A DNA stretch of 64,000 nucleotides from Robiginitomaculum sp. (GTDB lineage: Bacteria > Pseudomonadota > Alphaproteobacteria > Caulobacterales > Maricaulaceae). How positions within the stretch are numbered: the first letter of the stretch is position 1; every line of letters begins with the position of its first letter. Below, piece by piece: positions 51,208 through 61,322 of this stretch. Under the pieces are notes generated by a model that saw only the letters and a list, made by a program, of their open reading frames with translations, had not been told where the DNA came from and ran no database searches. Position numbers and translations under genes: made by a program. The stretch covers positions 64,001 through 128,000 of the forward strand of contig JAESQN010000044.1 of the NCBI GenBank assembly GCA_016765135.1. The letters are read 5' to 3'.

Positions 51208-53370
51208 ATGGTAAAAATTGCAAAAATTCTGTTTCCGGTCGCCGTACCGGAACCGTTTGACTACGCTATTCCTGCGAGCATGAAGCTTGCGGCGGGGGAT
51301 TTCGTCTATGCCCCATTGGGCAAGCAGGCCAAGCTTGGTGTCGTGTGGGGGTTTGGAGAGCGAGAAGATATAGGCAAATTAAAGGAAATCTCCGAGAGTA
51401 AACCGTGCCGATCTTTGAATGCCGAAATACTGAAATTCATCAATTTTACCGCCAAATATAATTGCGCCTTGCAAGGGCTTGTGCTGCGCATGGTATTGCG
51501 TTCCCACAAGGCGCTGGAACCTAGCCCTGATGTCACGCTTTTCACACCGACAGGAGAGCAGCCAGCCGGGCTAAGTGCCACACGAAAACGGGTGTTAGGT
51601 TTATCGGATATTTGGCCAGCACGGGCAGGTGAAATCGCCAAAGCGGCAAAAGTATCCTCGTCGGTGTTGAACACAATGGCCAAGGCGGGGTTTTTGGAAA
51701 AATTCACCGCACCGCTTGATCCGCCTTTTGATATGCCAGACCCGGCCCATGACGGTCGGGCATTCGATTTGACCCCAAGACAAATATCGGCAGGCGAGGA
51801 ATTACAGGCTTTGGTACGCCAGCAAATGTTTAACGTAGCCTTGTTGGACGGGGTGACGGGGTCGGGGAAAACCGAAGTTTATTTGGAGGCGGCGGCCGAG
51901 GCCTTGCGGGCAGGGGGACAGGTGCTGATATTGGTGCCGGAAATCGCGCTAACACAAGCGGGGTTAAAACGGTTTGAGGAACGCTTTGGTGTTGAACCAG
52001 CTCAGTGGCATTCGGCAATGGGGGATGCGGCCAGGCGGCGCGTGTGGCGCGAAGTCCACGGTGGCCGAGCAAGGCTGGTGGTCGGCGCACGCTCCGCCCT
52101 GTTTTTGCCCTATGCAGATTTGCAGCTGATTGTGGTCGATGAGGAGCATGACGGCTCCTACAAGCAAGACGAAGGTGTCATTTACAATGCTCGCGATATG
52201 GCGGTGGTACGCGGTAAATTGGCGGGTGCGGCGGTGGTACTGGCCTCGGCGACCCCGTCCCTCGAAAGCCTGACCAATGCCCGTTCGGGGCGCTATCACC
52301 ATGTAATCCTGCCAGAGCGCCCCGGTGCGGCTATTATGCCAGAAGTGGCGCTGGTGGATTTGAAAGACCACAAACCCGCGCCGGGCAAGTTCTTGTCCCA
52401 GCCATTGATCGACGGGATTGGGCAAGCTTTGACACAGGGCGACCAAGCCATGCTGTATCTCAACCGGCGCGGCTATGCGCCCTTGATTATATGCCGGGCT
52501 TGCGGGGAGCGGCTGAAATCCCCTGATACAGATAGTTGGCTGGTGCAGCATAAACGCACCGGGCGGGCCATATGTCACCATACCGGATTTTCCATGCCCA
52601 TGCCGAGCGCCTGCCCGGAATGTAAAGCTGAAGACGCGCTGACCCCGGTCGGGCCGGGTGTAGAGCGGGTGGCAGAGGAATCCGCCTTATTGTTCCCTGA
52701 CGCCCGTATCGAAGTCCTATCGTCAGACACGGCGGGCAACCCTGAACGTATCCGCGAACGTATGGGGGCTATGGCAGCAGGCGAGATTGATATTCTGGTC
52801 GGCACACAAATGGTGGTCAAAGGGCATAACTTCCCGCATTTGACGTTTGTGGGCGTGGTGGATGGTGATCTCAGCTTGGGCGGTGGTGATCTGCGGGCAG
52901 GGGAGCGGACATACCAGACTTTGGTGCAGGTGGCTGGCCGGGCCGGACGGGCCGAAAAACCGGGCCGGGCCTTGATCCAGACCCACATGCCCGACCATGA
53001 GGCTCTGGTGGCATTGGCGGCGGGCGACCGTGAGGGGTTTATTGCTGCCGAGCTAGGTATGCGCGAAATTCTAGGACTGCCGCCATACGGTAAACTTGCG
53101 GCCATCATCATATCCGCCCCGGACGCGAAAAAAGCCGACGAATTTGCCAAAAAAACCCTAAATGCGGCCCCGCGTGCTGACGGTATAGAAATCCTGGGGC
53201 CATCCGAAGCTCCTATGGCCATATTACGGGGCCGTCACCGCAGACGTTTGCTGATAAAATCTGAGCCAAATGTAAATCTCTCCGCATATATGGCCATCTG
53301 GAAATCCCGCCTGCGCCCCCCCCACAAGACGAAACTGGCAATAGATATCGACCCGCAAGGCTTTATGTAA
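51208..53370 (+). CDS. priA: Primosomal replication restart helicase PriA
   Basis: A 720-residue superfamily 2 helicase that reloads DnaB at stalled forks. Walker A is LLDGVTGSGKTEVYL, the DEEH box is IVVDEEHDGSY, and later motifs are VVLASATPSLESL, YLNRRGYAPL and VQVAGRAGRAEKPG. The zinc region is unusual. CRAC and CPEC (the four Zn1 ligands) are intact, but the Zn2 pairs read SPDT instead of CPxC and CHHT instead of CHHC. Three of four Zn2 cysteines are therefore lost. ATG 51208 has no Shine-Dalgarno sequence. Confidence 0.95.
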   Translation: MVKIAKILFPVAVPEPFDYAIPASMKLAAGDFVYAPLGKQAKLGVVWGFGEREDIGKLKEISESKPCRSLNAEILKFINFTAKYNCALQGLVLRMVLRSHKALEPSPDVTLFTPTGEQPAGLSATRKRVLGLSDIWPARAGEIAKAAKVSSSVLNTMAKAGFLEKFTAPLDPPFDMPDPAHDGRAFDLTPRQISAGEELQALVRQQMFNVALLDGVTGSGKTEVYLEAAAEALRAGGQVLILVPEIALTQAGLKRFEERFGVEPAQWHSAMGDAARRRVWREVHGGRARLVVGARSALFLPYADLQLIVVDEEHDGSYKQDEGVIYNARDMAVVRGKLAGAAVVLASATPSLESLTNARSGRYHHVILPERPGAAIMPEVALVDLKDHKPAPGKFLSQPLIDGIGQALTQGDQAMLYLNRRGYAPLIICRACGERLKSPDTDSWLVQHKRTGRAICHHTGFSMPMPSACPECKAEDALTPVGPGVERVAEESALLFPDARIEVLSSDTAGNPERIRERMGAMAAGEIDILVGTQMVVKGHNFPHLTFVGVVDGDLSLGGGDLRAGERTYQTLVQVAGRAGRAEKPGRALIQTHMPDHEALVALAAGDREGFIAAELGMREILGLPPYGKLAAIIISAPDAKKADEFAKKTLNAAPRADGIEILGPSEAPMAILRGRHRRRLLIKSEPNVNLSAYMAIWKSRLRPPHKTKLAIDIDPQGFM

Positions 53371-53461
53371 AGAAGGATTTATGTGAGCCTATTGTGTACT
53401 TCTCCTGACATGTTTAGGGTATGGGGTGTGCTATAAACAGAGCGATTTGAAAGGCAGAATA

Positions 53462-53902
53462 ATGATACGAAACCTTATAATTGGCCTTGCTACACTTGTT
53501 GCAGTCGCTTGCACGCCTGTTACAGATAAAACTGTCGGAGACAAAAACATGACCGAAACCACAAAGATCAACTATATTGAACTTCCCGTCACCGACTTGG
53601 TGTCGAGCAAGGCGTTTTATGCTGCCGCATTTGGCTGGAGTTATGTGGATTACGGGCCGACATATGCATCCTTTACCGGTGCAGGTATAGACGGTGGTTT
53701 GGACGCTGATTCGGATAGGAAGCCATCGAAAAACGGCGCACTGGTTGTGCTTTACGCCAAAGACCTGGAAGGCGCACAGGTGTCCGTTGAGAAAGCAGGC
53801 GGCAAGATCACAATCCCCATATTTGCATTCCCCGGCGGTCGTCGCTTCCATTTCACTGACCCAAGTGGTAATGAATTGGCGGTGTGGACAACGACGGAAT
53901 AA
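53462..53902 (+). CDS. VOC-superfamily protein with lipoprotein signal
   Basis: 146 residues from ATG 53462: a lipoprotein-type signal (LIIGLATLVAVAC, lipobox Cys at 17) followed by a single vicinal-oxygen-chelate domain (INYIELPVTDLVSSKAFYAAAFGW to HFTDPSGNELAVW). The C-terminal Glu metal ligand is present; the N-terminal His ligand position appears as Tyr. A second ATG at 53549 (MTETTKINYIELPV) has its own GGAG 8 nt upstream and would give a cytosolic form. Function unknown. Confidence 0.8.
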   Translation: MIRNLIIGLATLVAVACTPVTDKTVGDKNMTETTKINYIELPVTDLVSSKAFYAAAFGWSYVDYGPTYASFTGAGIDGGLDADSDRKPSKNGALVVLYAKDLEGAQVSVEKAGGKITIPIFAFPGGRRFHFTDPSGNELAVWTTTE

Positions 53903-53915
53903 TTTTGGAGGAAAT

Positions 53916-54122
53916 ATGCGCATAACGCTATTGATATTAGGGAGCTTGCTCATTTTACAAGTTATCGGAAGTTCAATATTGGGGATAATAGCGCTTGGCA
54001 ATGAAAACTCATTATCCTTTCAAGCAGTAGGAGCGCTCGTCGATAAAAATTTGTTGAGACTTACTGCCGGATTGTCTGCTTATGTTCTGGCTAAACTTCT
54101 TGTCAAATCTCCAACCAAATAG
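53916..54122 (+). CDS. Small membrane protein of unknown function
   Basis: 68 residues with an N-terminal hydrophobic helix (LLILGSLLILQVIGSSILGIIAL) and a second at the C-terminus (LRLTAGLSAYVLAKLLV). GGAGG sits just before ATG 53916, a strong ribosome-binding site, and the gene follows the VOC lipoprotein by 13 nt, so it is probably co-transcribed. Family not recognised. Confidence 0.65.
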   Translation: MRITLLILGSLLILQVIGSSILGIIALGNENSLSFQAVGALVDKNLLRLTAGLSAYVLAKLLVKSPTK

Positions 54123-54156
54123 AAACCGGTTTCAAAATCAGTTTAGAAAACTATAA

Positions 54157-54558
54157 TCATGCAACCCGCCAAGGCGGGAAACGGCGATTTTCGCCCGCCT
54201 GATATAACCTGATTTTATTGCCCGCCGGGTCGAGGATATCGGCTTCGCGCCAGAGATAGGTTTGGGTTTTGGGTGGTGTGATGGGTTTGACTTTGATATC
54301 AGCCAGATAGGCATCCAGATCATCCATCTCGAAATAAATCAAAGGGCCATCTCCGGGTGCCCAACCCGGCGCAACTTCATGTAAAGACAAGGTCGCCCGT
54401 TCGCCGTGCTGACTTTCAGGAAACTCAAACCGCACATAGCGCGGCGCTGAATTGACAATCAGTGTTAACCCCAACATCTCATAAAACGCAACAGACGCCG
54501 CCATATCAGACGCGCCAAGCGTCACCTGATTGAGGCGGAGGTTATGAAGGCTATTCAT
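54157..54558 (-). CDS. VOC-superfamily (glyoxalase/bleomycin-resistance-like) protein
   Basis: 133 residues from ATG 54558. One VOC domain is visible: LRLNQVTLGASDMAASVAFYEML at the start (in parts), PLIYFEMDDLDAYLADI, and ILDPAGNKIRLYQAGENRRFPPWRV at the end. The C-terminal RRFPPWR tail is found in glyoxalase-like proteins of proteobacteria. The open frame continues to 54708 into the neighbour, but the family starts here. Substrate unknown. Confidence 0.82.
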   Translation of the reverse strand: MNSLHNLRLNQVTLGASDMAASVAFYEMLGLTLIVNSAPRYVRFEFPESQHGERATLSLHEVAPGWAPGDGPLIYFEMDDLDAYLADIKVKPITPPKTQTYLWREADILDPAGNKIRLYQAGENRRFPPWRVA

Positions 54559-54571
54559 TTTCAAAATATGC

Positions 54572-54874
54572 CTATGTTTCTGACTGCCGGGCTTCCCACC
54601 ATTTATAAGCCCAAAATATGACCGCCAAAATCGGAATTTCGAAAACTGCCAATAAAAGTGCTGAAGCAATATTCTCTGCAATTGCGCCAGCCACAAGCTG
54701 TGGATCATAAGATGAAAAATTTACTGCTCCCAAAAATATTGCAATTGCCATAGCGAGAATAAAGTAGACAAGAAAGGCGAGCAGGAAAGCAAATATCTTT
54801 CCCCGTCTTAGCCGTATTATCATGACCAAAACGGCGGCTAGTAATGGTATAAATCCGATCAATAGCTTTGACAT
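54572..54874 (-). CDS. Membrane protein of unknown function (three TM segments)
   Basis: 100 residues with hydrophobic segments at about 3-21, 27-50 and 64-90 and an AYKWWEARQSET tail. It lies 12 nt after the icd start side and 13 nt before the VOC gene on the same strand, between icd and VOC. The family is not recognised; the reading frame and membrane composition support a real gene. Confidence 0.65.
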   Translation of the reverse strand: MSKLLIGFIPLLAAVLVMIIRLRRGKIFAFLLAFLVYFILAMAIAIFLGAVNFSSYDPQLVAGAIAENIASALLLAVFEIPILAVIFWAYKWWEARQSET

Positions 54875-54886
54875 ATTGACCTCAAA

Positions 54887-56098
54887 CTATGCCATCGCCC
54901 GTTCAAAATTCTCTGCAATCGCCTCAAGATAACCCATCGTTGACAGCCAGCCTTGTTTGTCGCCGACGAGAAGTGCCAAATCTTTGGTCATTTGGCCGGC
55001 TTCTATTGTGGCGATTGTGGTGCGTTCCAGGCCTTCGGCGAAATCTACCAGGGCCTGGTTGTCGTCTAGGCGGCCTCTATGAGCCAGCCCGCGTGTCCAT
55101 GCGAAGATGGAGGCGGTGGAATTGGTCGAGGTGGTTTGGCCGTTTTGGTGGTTGCGGTAATGGCGGGTGACGGTGCCGTGGGCGGCTTCGGATTCCATGG
55201 TTTTGCCGTCCGGCGTCATTAGGAAGCTGGTCATCAGGCCGAGGGAGCCGAAACCCTGCGCAACAGTATCAGACTGCACATCGCCGTCATAATTTTTACA
55301 GGCCCAGATATAACCGCCGTTCCATTTCATGGCACAGGCCACCATATCGTCGATCAAACGGTGTTGGTATTCGCCGCCAAATTCTGCGAATTGTTCGGCG
55401 AACTCCGCGTCGTAAATTTCCTGGAACGTGTCTTTGAAACGTCCGTCGTAAACTTTCATAATTGTGTTTTTGGTCGAGAGGTAAACTGGCCATTTACGGG
55501 TTATGCCGTAATTGAACACGGCGCGGGCGAAGTCGGCGATTTTATCGTCGAGATTATACATACCCATAGCAACACCGGAGGACGGGAAATCGAAAATATC
55601 TTTCTCGATCACGTCGCCGTTCTCGCCTTCCCATTTCATGGTCATTTTGCCTTTGCCCGGCACCAGAAAATCTGTGGCTTTGTACTGGTCGCCGTAAGCA
55701 TGGCGCGCAATGACGATTGGCTGTGTCCAGCCGGGCACCAGACGCGGCACATTATTGCAAACAATCGGCTCGCGGAAAATCACACCGCCCAGAATGTTTC
55801 GGATCGTACCATTGGGAGATTTCCACATTTTTTTAAGGCCGAACTCCTCCACACGGTCTTCGTCCGGCGTGATGGTGGCGCATTTAATACCGACATTGTA
55901 TTTCTTGATAGCATTGGCGGCGTCTATGGTAATCTGGTCGTCTGTAGCATCGCGGCTCTCGATACCCAAATCATAATAGCGTAAATCAATATCGAGATAG
56001 GGCAGGATCAAACGTTCTTTGATCATGTCCCAGATGATGCGGGTCATTTCGTCACCGTCAAGCTCGACGACCGGATTTGCTACTTTGATTTTTGCCAT
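54887..56098 (-). CDS. icd: NADP-dependent isocitrate dehydrogenase (homodimeric, type II)
   Basis: A 403-residue TCA-cycle enzyme converting isocitrate to 2-oxoglutarate. It is the eukaryote-like subfamily II form, not the E. coli type: [58 protein letters not shown] and the coenzyme loop [12 protein letters not shown] (Arg/His for NADP). This form is common in Alphaproteobacteria. It is transcribed leftward and diverges from trmJ. Confidence 0.97.
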   Translation of the reverse strand: MAKIKVANPVVELDGDEMTRIIWDMIKERLILPYLDIDLRYYDLGIESRDATDDQITIDAANAIKKYNVGIKCATITPDEDRVEEFGLKKMWKSPNGTIRNILGGVIFREPIVCNNVPRLVPGWTQPIVIARHAYGDQYKATDFLVPGKGKMTMKWEGENGDVIEKDIFDFPSSGVAMGMYNLDDKIADFARAVFNYGITRKWPVYLSTKNTIMKVYDGRFKDTFQEIYDAEFAEQFAEFGGEYQHRLIDDMVACAMKWNGGYIWACKNYDGDVQSDTVAQGFGSLGLMTSFLMTPDGKTMESEAAHGTVTRHYRNHQNGQTTSTNSTASIFAWTRGLAHRGRLDDNQALVDFAEGLERTTIATIEAGQMTKDLALLVGDKQGWLSTMGYLEAIAENFERAMA

Positions 56099-56173
56099 AA
56101 TTGCCTCTGTTAGTTTTGTGAAAAACGGGTTAGATATTTTGGCGCTTCATAAGCTAAATTGAAAAGAATGTAT

Positions 56174-56971
56174 ATGGGAAAAACGACGAAAGACCAGCTT
56201 GGACGACTTGTAGAGCTTGATAAGGGCATGCGCCCGCCAACCGTGATATTGGTGCGTCCGCAACTGGGCGAAAATATCGGTGCAGCGGTGCGAAATATGC
56301 TGAACTTTGGCCTGAGCGAGCTGCGTCTTGTGGCGCCCCGTGATGGTTGGCCCAACCCGGATGCTGACGCCATGGCGGCGGGGGCGCTACCGGTATTGGA
56401 GCAAGCCAAAGTTTACGGCACCACCGAAGAGGCGGTCGCGGATTTGCACTATGTGCTGGCGACAACGGCGCGGCGCAGGGATTTGGAAATCCCGGTGCTG
56501 GGCACGAAAGATGTTGGTGCGAAACTGCGAGATATTGGGGCAGGCGGGCAAAATACGGGCGTGATGTTCGGCCCGGAGAAAGCCGGGCTGACCAATGATG
56601 ATGTGGTGCTGGCCGATGCGATTTTGACCTATCCCATCAACCCGGCGTTTCAAAGCCTGAACCTGGCGCAAGCCGTTGGCATTTTCGCCTATATATGGGC
56701 GGCGGATGAGGGCGTGCCGCCCGTGTTTCAGGGCCCAGAATCTACACCAGCGGCCCGCGTAGACCTAGTATATATGATGGAACACTTGGAACAAGAACTG
56801 GAAAAAGCCGGATTTTTCTACCCCGCAGATAAAAGCCCGTTAATGAAACGCAATATCCGCGCTCCTTACATCCGCGCCAAAATGACAGACCAGGAAGTTC
56901 GAACAATGCGCGGCATAATCAAGGCTCTGGCCCAAGCTAGAGGTAAGGGTAGGGGGAAAGAAACAAGGTAG
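56174..56971 (+). CDS. TrmJ/SpoU-family RNA 2'-O-methyltransferase
   Basis: About 265 residues, SPOUT fold. The motifs are VILVRPQLGENIGAAVRNMLNFG (motif 1 Asn and Arg, quoted in parts), VMFGPEKAGLTND (motif 2) and FQSLNLAQAVGIFAYIW (motif 3). This pattern plus the C-terminal extension fits TrmJ, which makes Cm32/Um32 in tRNA. ATGs at 56168 and 56174 and a TTG at 56159 are possible starts, and none has a strong ribosome-binding site. Confidence 0.9.
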   Translation: MGKTTKDQLGRLVELDKGMRPPTVILVRPQLGENIGAAVRNMLNFGLSELRLVAPRDGWPNPDADAMAAGALPVLEQAKVYGTTEEAVADLHYVLATTARRRDLEIPVLGTKDVGAKLRDIGAGGQNTGVMFGPEKAGLTNDDVVLADAILTYPINPAFQSLNLAQAVGIFAYIWAADEGVPPVFQGPESTPAARVDLVYMMEHLEQELEKAGFFYPADKSPLMKRNIRAPYIRAKMTDQEVRTMRGIIKALAQARGKGRGKETR

Positions 56972-57025
56972 GGGGTATGGGGTAGTGGGAAGAGCAACCC
57001 TGTAAAGTTCTGGTTTCCGGGTGTC

Positions 57026-57069
57026 TTGGTTACTAAATAAACGCTTGTATAATTTTAGAATAGTTCTAA
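57026..57069 (+). promoter_or_regulatory. Promoter and Irr/Fur-type operator of the regulator gene
   Basis: TTGGTT (57026-57031), 16 nt, TATAAT (57048-57053). Immediately downstream TTAGAATAGTTCTAA (57055-57069) is an inverted repeat, TTAGAA-N3-TTCTAA. The same site recurs before katG. It overlaps the expected transcription start, consistent with autorepression. Confidence 0.75.
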
Positions 57070-57079
57070 TATTCATATT

Positions 57080-57487
57080 ATGAATACACAAGATCATAAT
57101 CTGAACATGTCCCGGATTTTAACCGAGTATAACATTCGACCTACCACTATCCGCAAAAATATCGCGGGTCTGTTGTTTGATGGGACAGATAGACATGTCA
57201 GTGTGGATGATGTTATTGAAATGGCACACGCGGCTAATGTCAAAACCTCTGTGGCCAGTGTCTATAATACCTTAAACCGGTTTGCATTGGCGGGGTTATT
57301 GCGCCGGGTGTCTGTTGATTTGGGGCGGATGTTTTTTGATACTAATTTATCGGAACATCATCATTTTTACTATGAGAATGAAGGCCGACTTGAGGATATA
57401 CCCCATGGGCTGATTAAGGTTTCAGGCCTGCCCAAATTACCAAAAGGGCGAGCGGTAAAGTCTATAAATGTCATGGTTTGGCTTTAG
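57080..57487 (+). CDS. Fur-family regulator, Irr-like
   Basis: A 135-residue metalloregulator. The winged helix reads HVSVDDVIEMAHAANVKTSVASVYNTLN (in parts). The dimerisation domain carries FDTNLSEHHHFYYENEGRLEDIP, in which the HHH triplet matches the haem-responsive Irr subgroup rather than Fur or PerR. Irr regulators respond to iron through haem. The gene lies directly before katG with the same operator in both promoters, recalling furA-katG in mycobacteria. Whether it senses peroxide or haem here is open. Confidence 0.82.
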   Translation: MNTQDHNLNMSRILTEYNIRPTTIRKNIAGLLFDGTDRHVSVDDVIEMAHAANVKTSVASVYNTLNRFALAGLLRRVSVDLGRMFFDTNLSEHHHFYYENEGRLEDIPHGLIKVSGLPKLPKGRAVKSINVMVWL

Positions 57488-57511
57488 ATTAGAATCGCTC
57501 TCTTAAGTAAC

Positions 57512-57562
57512 TTAGAATGGTTCTAAAATTAGCTTGACACCTCGAAATATCCTGTTAAATTA
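57512..57562 (+). promoter_or_regulatory. Irr/Fur-type operator and promoter of katG
   Basis: TTAGAATGGTTCTAA (57512-57526) differs from the operator before the regulator gene only at one central base. TTGACA (57534-57539) follows, with AT-rich -10 candidates at 57555-57562 (TTAAAT/TAAATT). A lone TTAGAA half-site is at 57489-57494. The operator sits just upstream of -35. Confidence 0.78.
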
Positions 57563-57594
57563 AATCTATAAAAAGTGTCCTCGGCACAGCATAA

Positions 57595-59814
<2,220 letters not shown>

Positions 59815-59822
59815 TCTAAAAC

Positions 59823-59861
59823 CCAGAGCCATTGTTCAAACCATTTGAATGATGGCTCTGG
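59823..59861 (+). terminator. Hairpin downstream of katG
   Basis: CCAGAGCCAT (59823-59832) pairs with ATGGCTCTGG (59852-59861). An additional TTCAAA/TTTGAA pairing closes the loop. No long T tract follows, so termination could be rho-assisted or the hairpin may protect the 3' end. Confidence 0.6.
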
Positions 59862-59906
59862 TTATGGTTATGGCTTACCGCAGACTCCAACCTCTAATGC
59901 TATATA

Positions 59907-60803
59907 TTATACCTTATGCCTGTGTCTATGCACCGCGTCCCATGTGAAAATTGCTACGGCTACCCATATGAATGCGAAGCAGAGTAGGTAGGCTGGGGTT
60001 AGTTTTTCGCCGTAGAGTACGGCCATGAGGAATTGCAGGCTGGGGCCGATGAATTGTAGAAAGCCTATGGTTGACAGGCGCAAGCGGCGGGCGGCGTAGG
60101 CGAAGGCGACCAGAGGTAATACCGTTAGCGGGCCAGCCAGGATGAGCAATGTGCTTATCTTGGTGCCGTCTTTCAGGAATGTCATTTCGCCCTGGTTCGA
60201 TAGATAGAACAGATAAATGGCTGCCGGGATGAACAGCACGGCGATTTCAATGAACAGACCGGGGACGGCTCCAATTTTCACCTGCTTTCGGATGACGCCG
60301 TATATGGTGAAACTGGCGGCCAGAGACAGCGCAATCCACGGGAACTGACCGCCGTAAAATGTTAGCAGTGCGACGCCAATGGCTGCAATCGCAACGGCGA
60401 TAATTTGCAGGCGGCTTAATTTTTCGCCCAGAAACATCACGCCGACCAGAACAAATATCAACGGATTGATATAATAACCCAAAGACGCCTGGAAAATCTG
60501 GCTGTCCTGCACGGCCCAGATATAAAGCCCCCAGTTAAAAGCAATGAGTATGGCTGCGAGTGTGAGTGCGCCTAGGGTTTTTTTGTTGCGTATGGCCTGG
60601 TAAATTTCCACCCATTGTCCGCGAAAATAAATGATGACGGCCGCAAATGGCAAGCTCCAGACAATCCGGTGCGCCAGAATTTCCAGTGGAGGAACGTCCT
60701 GGGTTATCTTGAAATAAACCGGAAAAAACCCCCACATCACATAGGCGGCAATGCCCGCAAGCAGGCCGTATTGTGCGCTGGTATATGGATTGCCTTTATT
60801 CAT
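59907..60803 (-). CDS. rarD: EamA-family transporter RarD
   Basis: A 298-residue inner-membrane protein with ten predicted TM helices in two EamA repeats. RarD-specific stretches are AYVMWGFFPVYFKI, EILAHRIVWSLPF, LNWGLYIWAV-like NWGLYIWAVQDSQIFQASLGYYI (in parts) and LQFIGPSLQFLMAVLYGE. Its substrate is not established (chloramphenicol-sensitivity annotation only). A single gene convergent with katG. Confidence 0.93.
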   Translation of the reverse strand: MNKGNPYTSAQYGLLAGIAAYVMWGFFPVYFKITQDVPPLEILAHRIVWSLPFAAVIIYFRGQWVEIYQAIRNKKTLGALTLAAILIAFNWGLYIWAVQDSQIFQASLGYYINPLIFVLVGVMFLGEKLSRLQIIAVAIAAIGVALLTFYGGQFPWIALSLAASFTIYGVIRKQVKIGAVPGLFIEIAVLFIPAAIYLFYLSNQGEMTFLKDGTKISTLLILAGPLTVLPLVAFAYAARRLRLSTIGFLQFIGPSLQFLMAVLYGEKLTPAYLLCFAFIWVAVAIFTWDAVHRHRHKV

Positions 60804-60869
60804 AAACCCCGCTTGTCACAGTTAAGCTTTGGGTGCCAGCTTATCTTGTCCGTGCGCAAAAAATAAATG

Positions 60870-60908
60870 TTGCAGATTGTTGCAAGGATTTGCAAGTGTC
60901 TCTATACT
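60870..60908 (+). promoter_or_regulatory. arsR promoter with three phased TTGCA repeats
   Basis: TTGCA starts at 60870, 60880 and 60890, exactly 10 bp apart. The middle copy doubles as the -35 box (TTGCAA, 60880-60885), followed by 17 nt and TATACT (60903-60908). Predicted transcription start coincides with ATG 60915. Confidence 0.7.
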
Positions 60909-60914
60909 GTTTTT

Positions 60915-61244
60915 ATGATCAGCACAAAATCTATGCAAGAAAAACTAGACGCCGCACAGTTTCCGGATATTAACCCGGATTTTTTTAAGGCGCTTGGGGA
61001 TCCTGTGAGATTGGCACTTGTGGCCTATATGGCGCATTTAGGCAAGCCGTCTACTGTAACGGAAGTATCAGGATGTTGCGGCATAGATTTTTCCGGCGTG
61101 TCTCGGCATCTGAAAATCTTGCGCCAAGCAGGGATTGTTACTGCGCAAAAGCAGGGCAGGGAGACCTATTACGCTCTTGATGCGGGCGCCACCAAAGCGA
61201 CTTTGGACAGGCTTTCTAAGATTATAGGAAATATTTCTGAATAA
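60915..61244 (+). CDS. ArsR/SmtB-family transcriptional regulator
   Basis: 109 residues. The winged helix reads FFKALGDPVRLALVAYMAHLG, then VTEVSGCCGIDFSGVSRHLKILRQAGIV (in parts). A CC pair at the start of the recognition region could bind metal or thiol-reactive ligands. ATG 60915 lies where transcription should begin, so the mRNA may be leaderless; ATGs at 60867 and 60933 are alternatives. It is followed by a sterol-desaturase-like gene with a related operator, its probable target. Confidence 0.85.
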   Translation: MISTKSMQEKLDAAQFPDINPDFFKALGDPVRLALVAYMAHLGKPSTVTEVSGCCGIDFSGVSRHLKILRQAGIVTAQKQGRETYYALDAGATKATLDRLSKIIGNISE

Positions 61245-61264
61245 CCGCCCGTCATATTTGGTTG

Positions 61265-61288
61265 TTGCATATTTGCGCATGTATGCAA
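61265..61288. promoter_or_regulatory. Inverted-repeat operator before the hydroxylase gene
   Basis: TTGCATA-N10-TATGCAA is a perfect inverted repeat. The flank TGCAAGTATCTTTAT resembles TGCAAGTGTCTCTAT of the arsR promoter, so one regulator probably binds both sites. Confidence 0.6.
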
Positions 61289-61322
61289 GTATCTTTATGG
61301 AATCAAACATGAGGATACGAAA

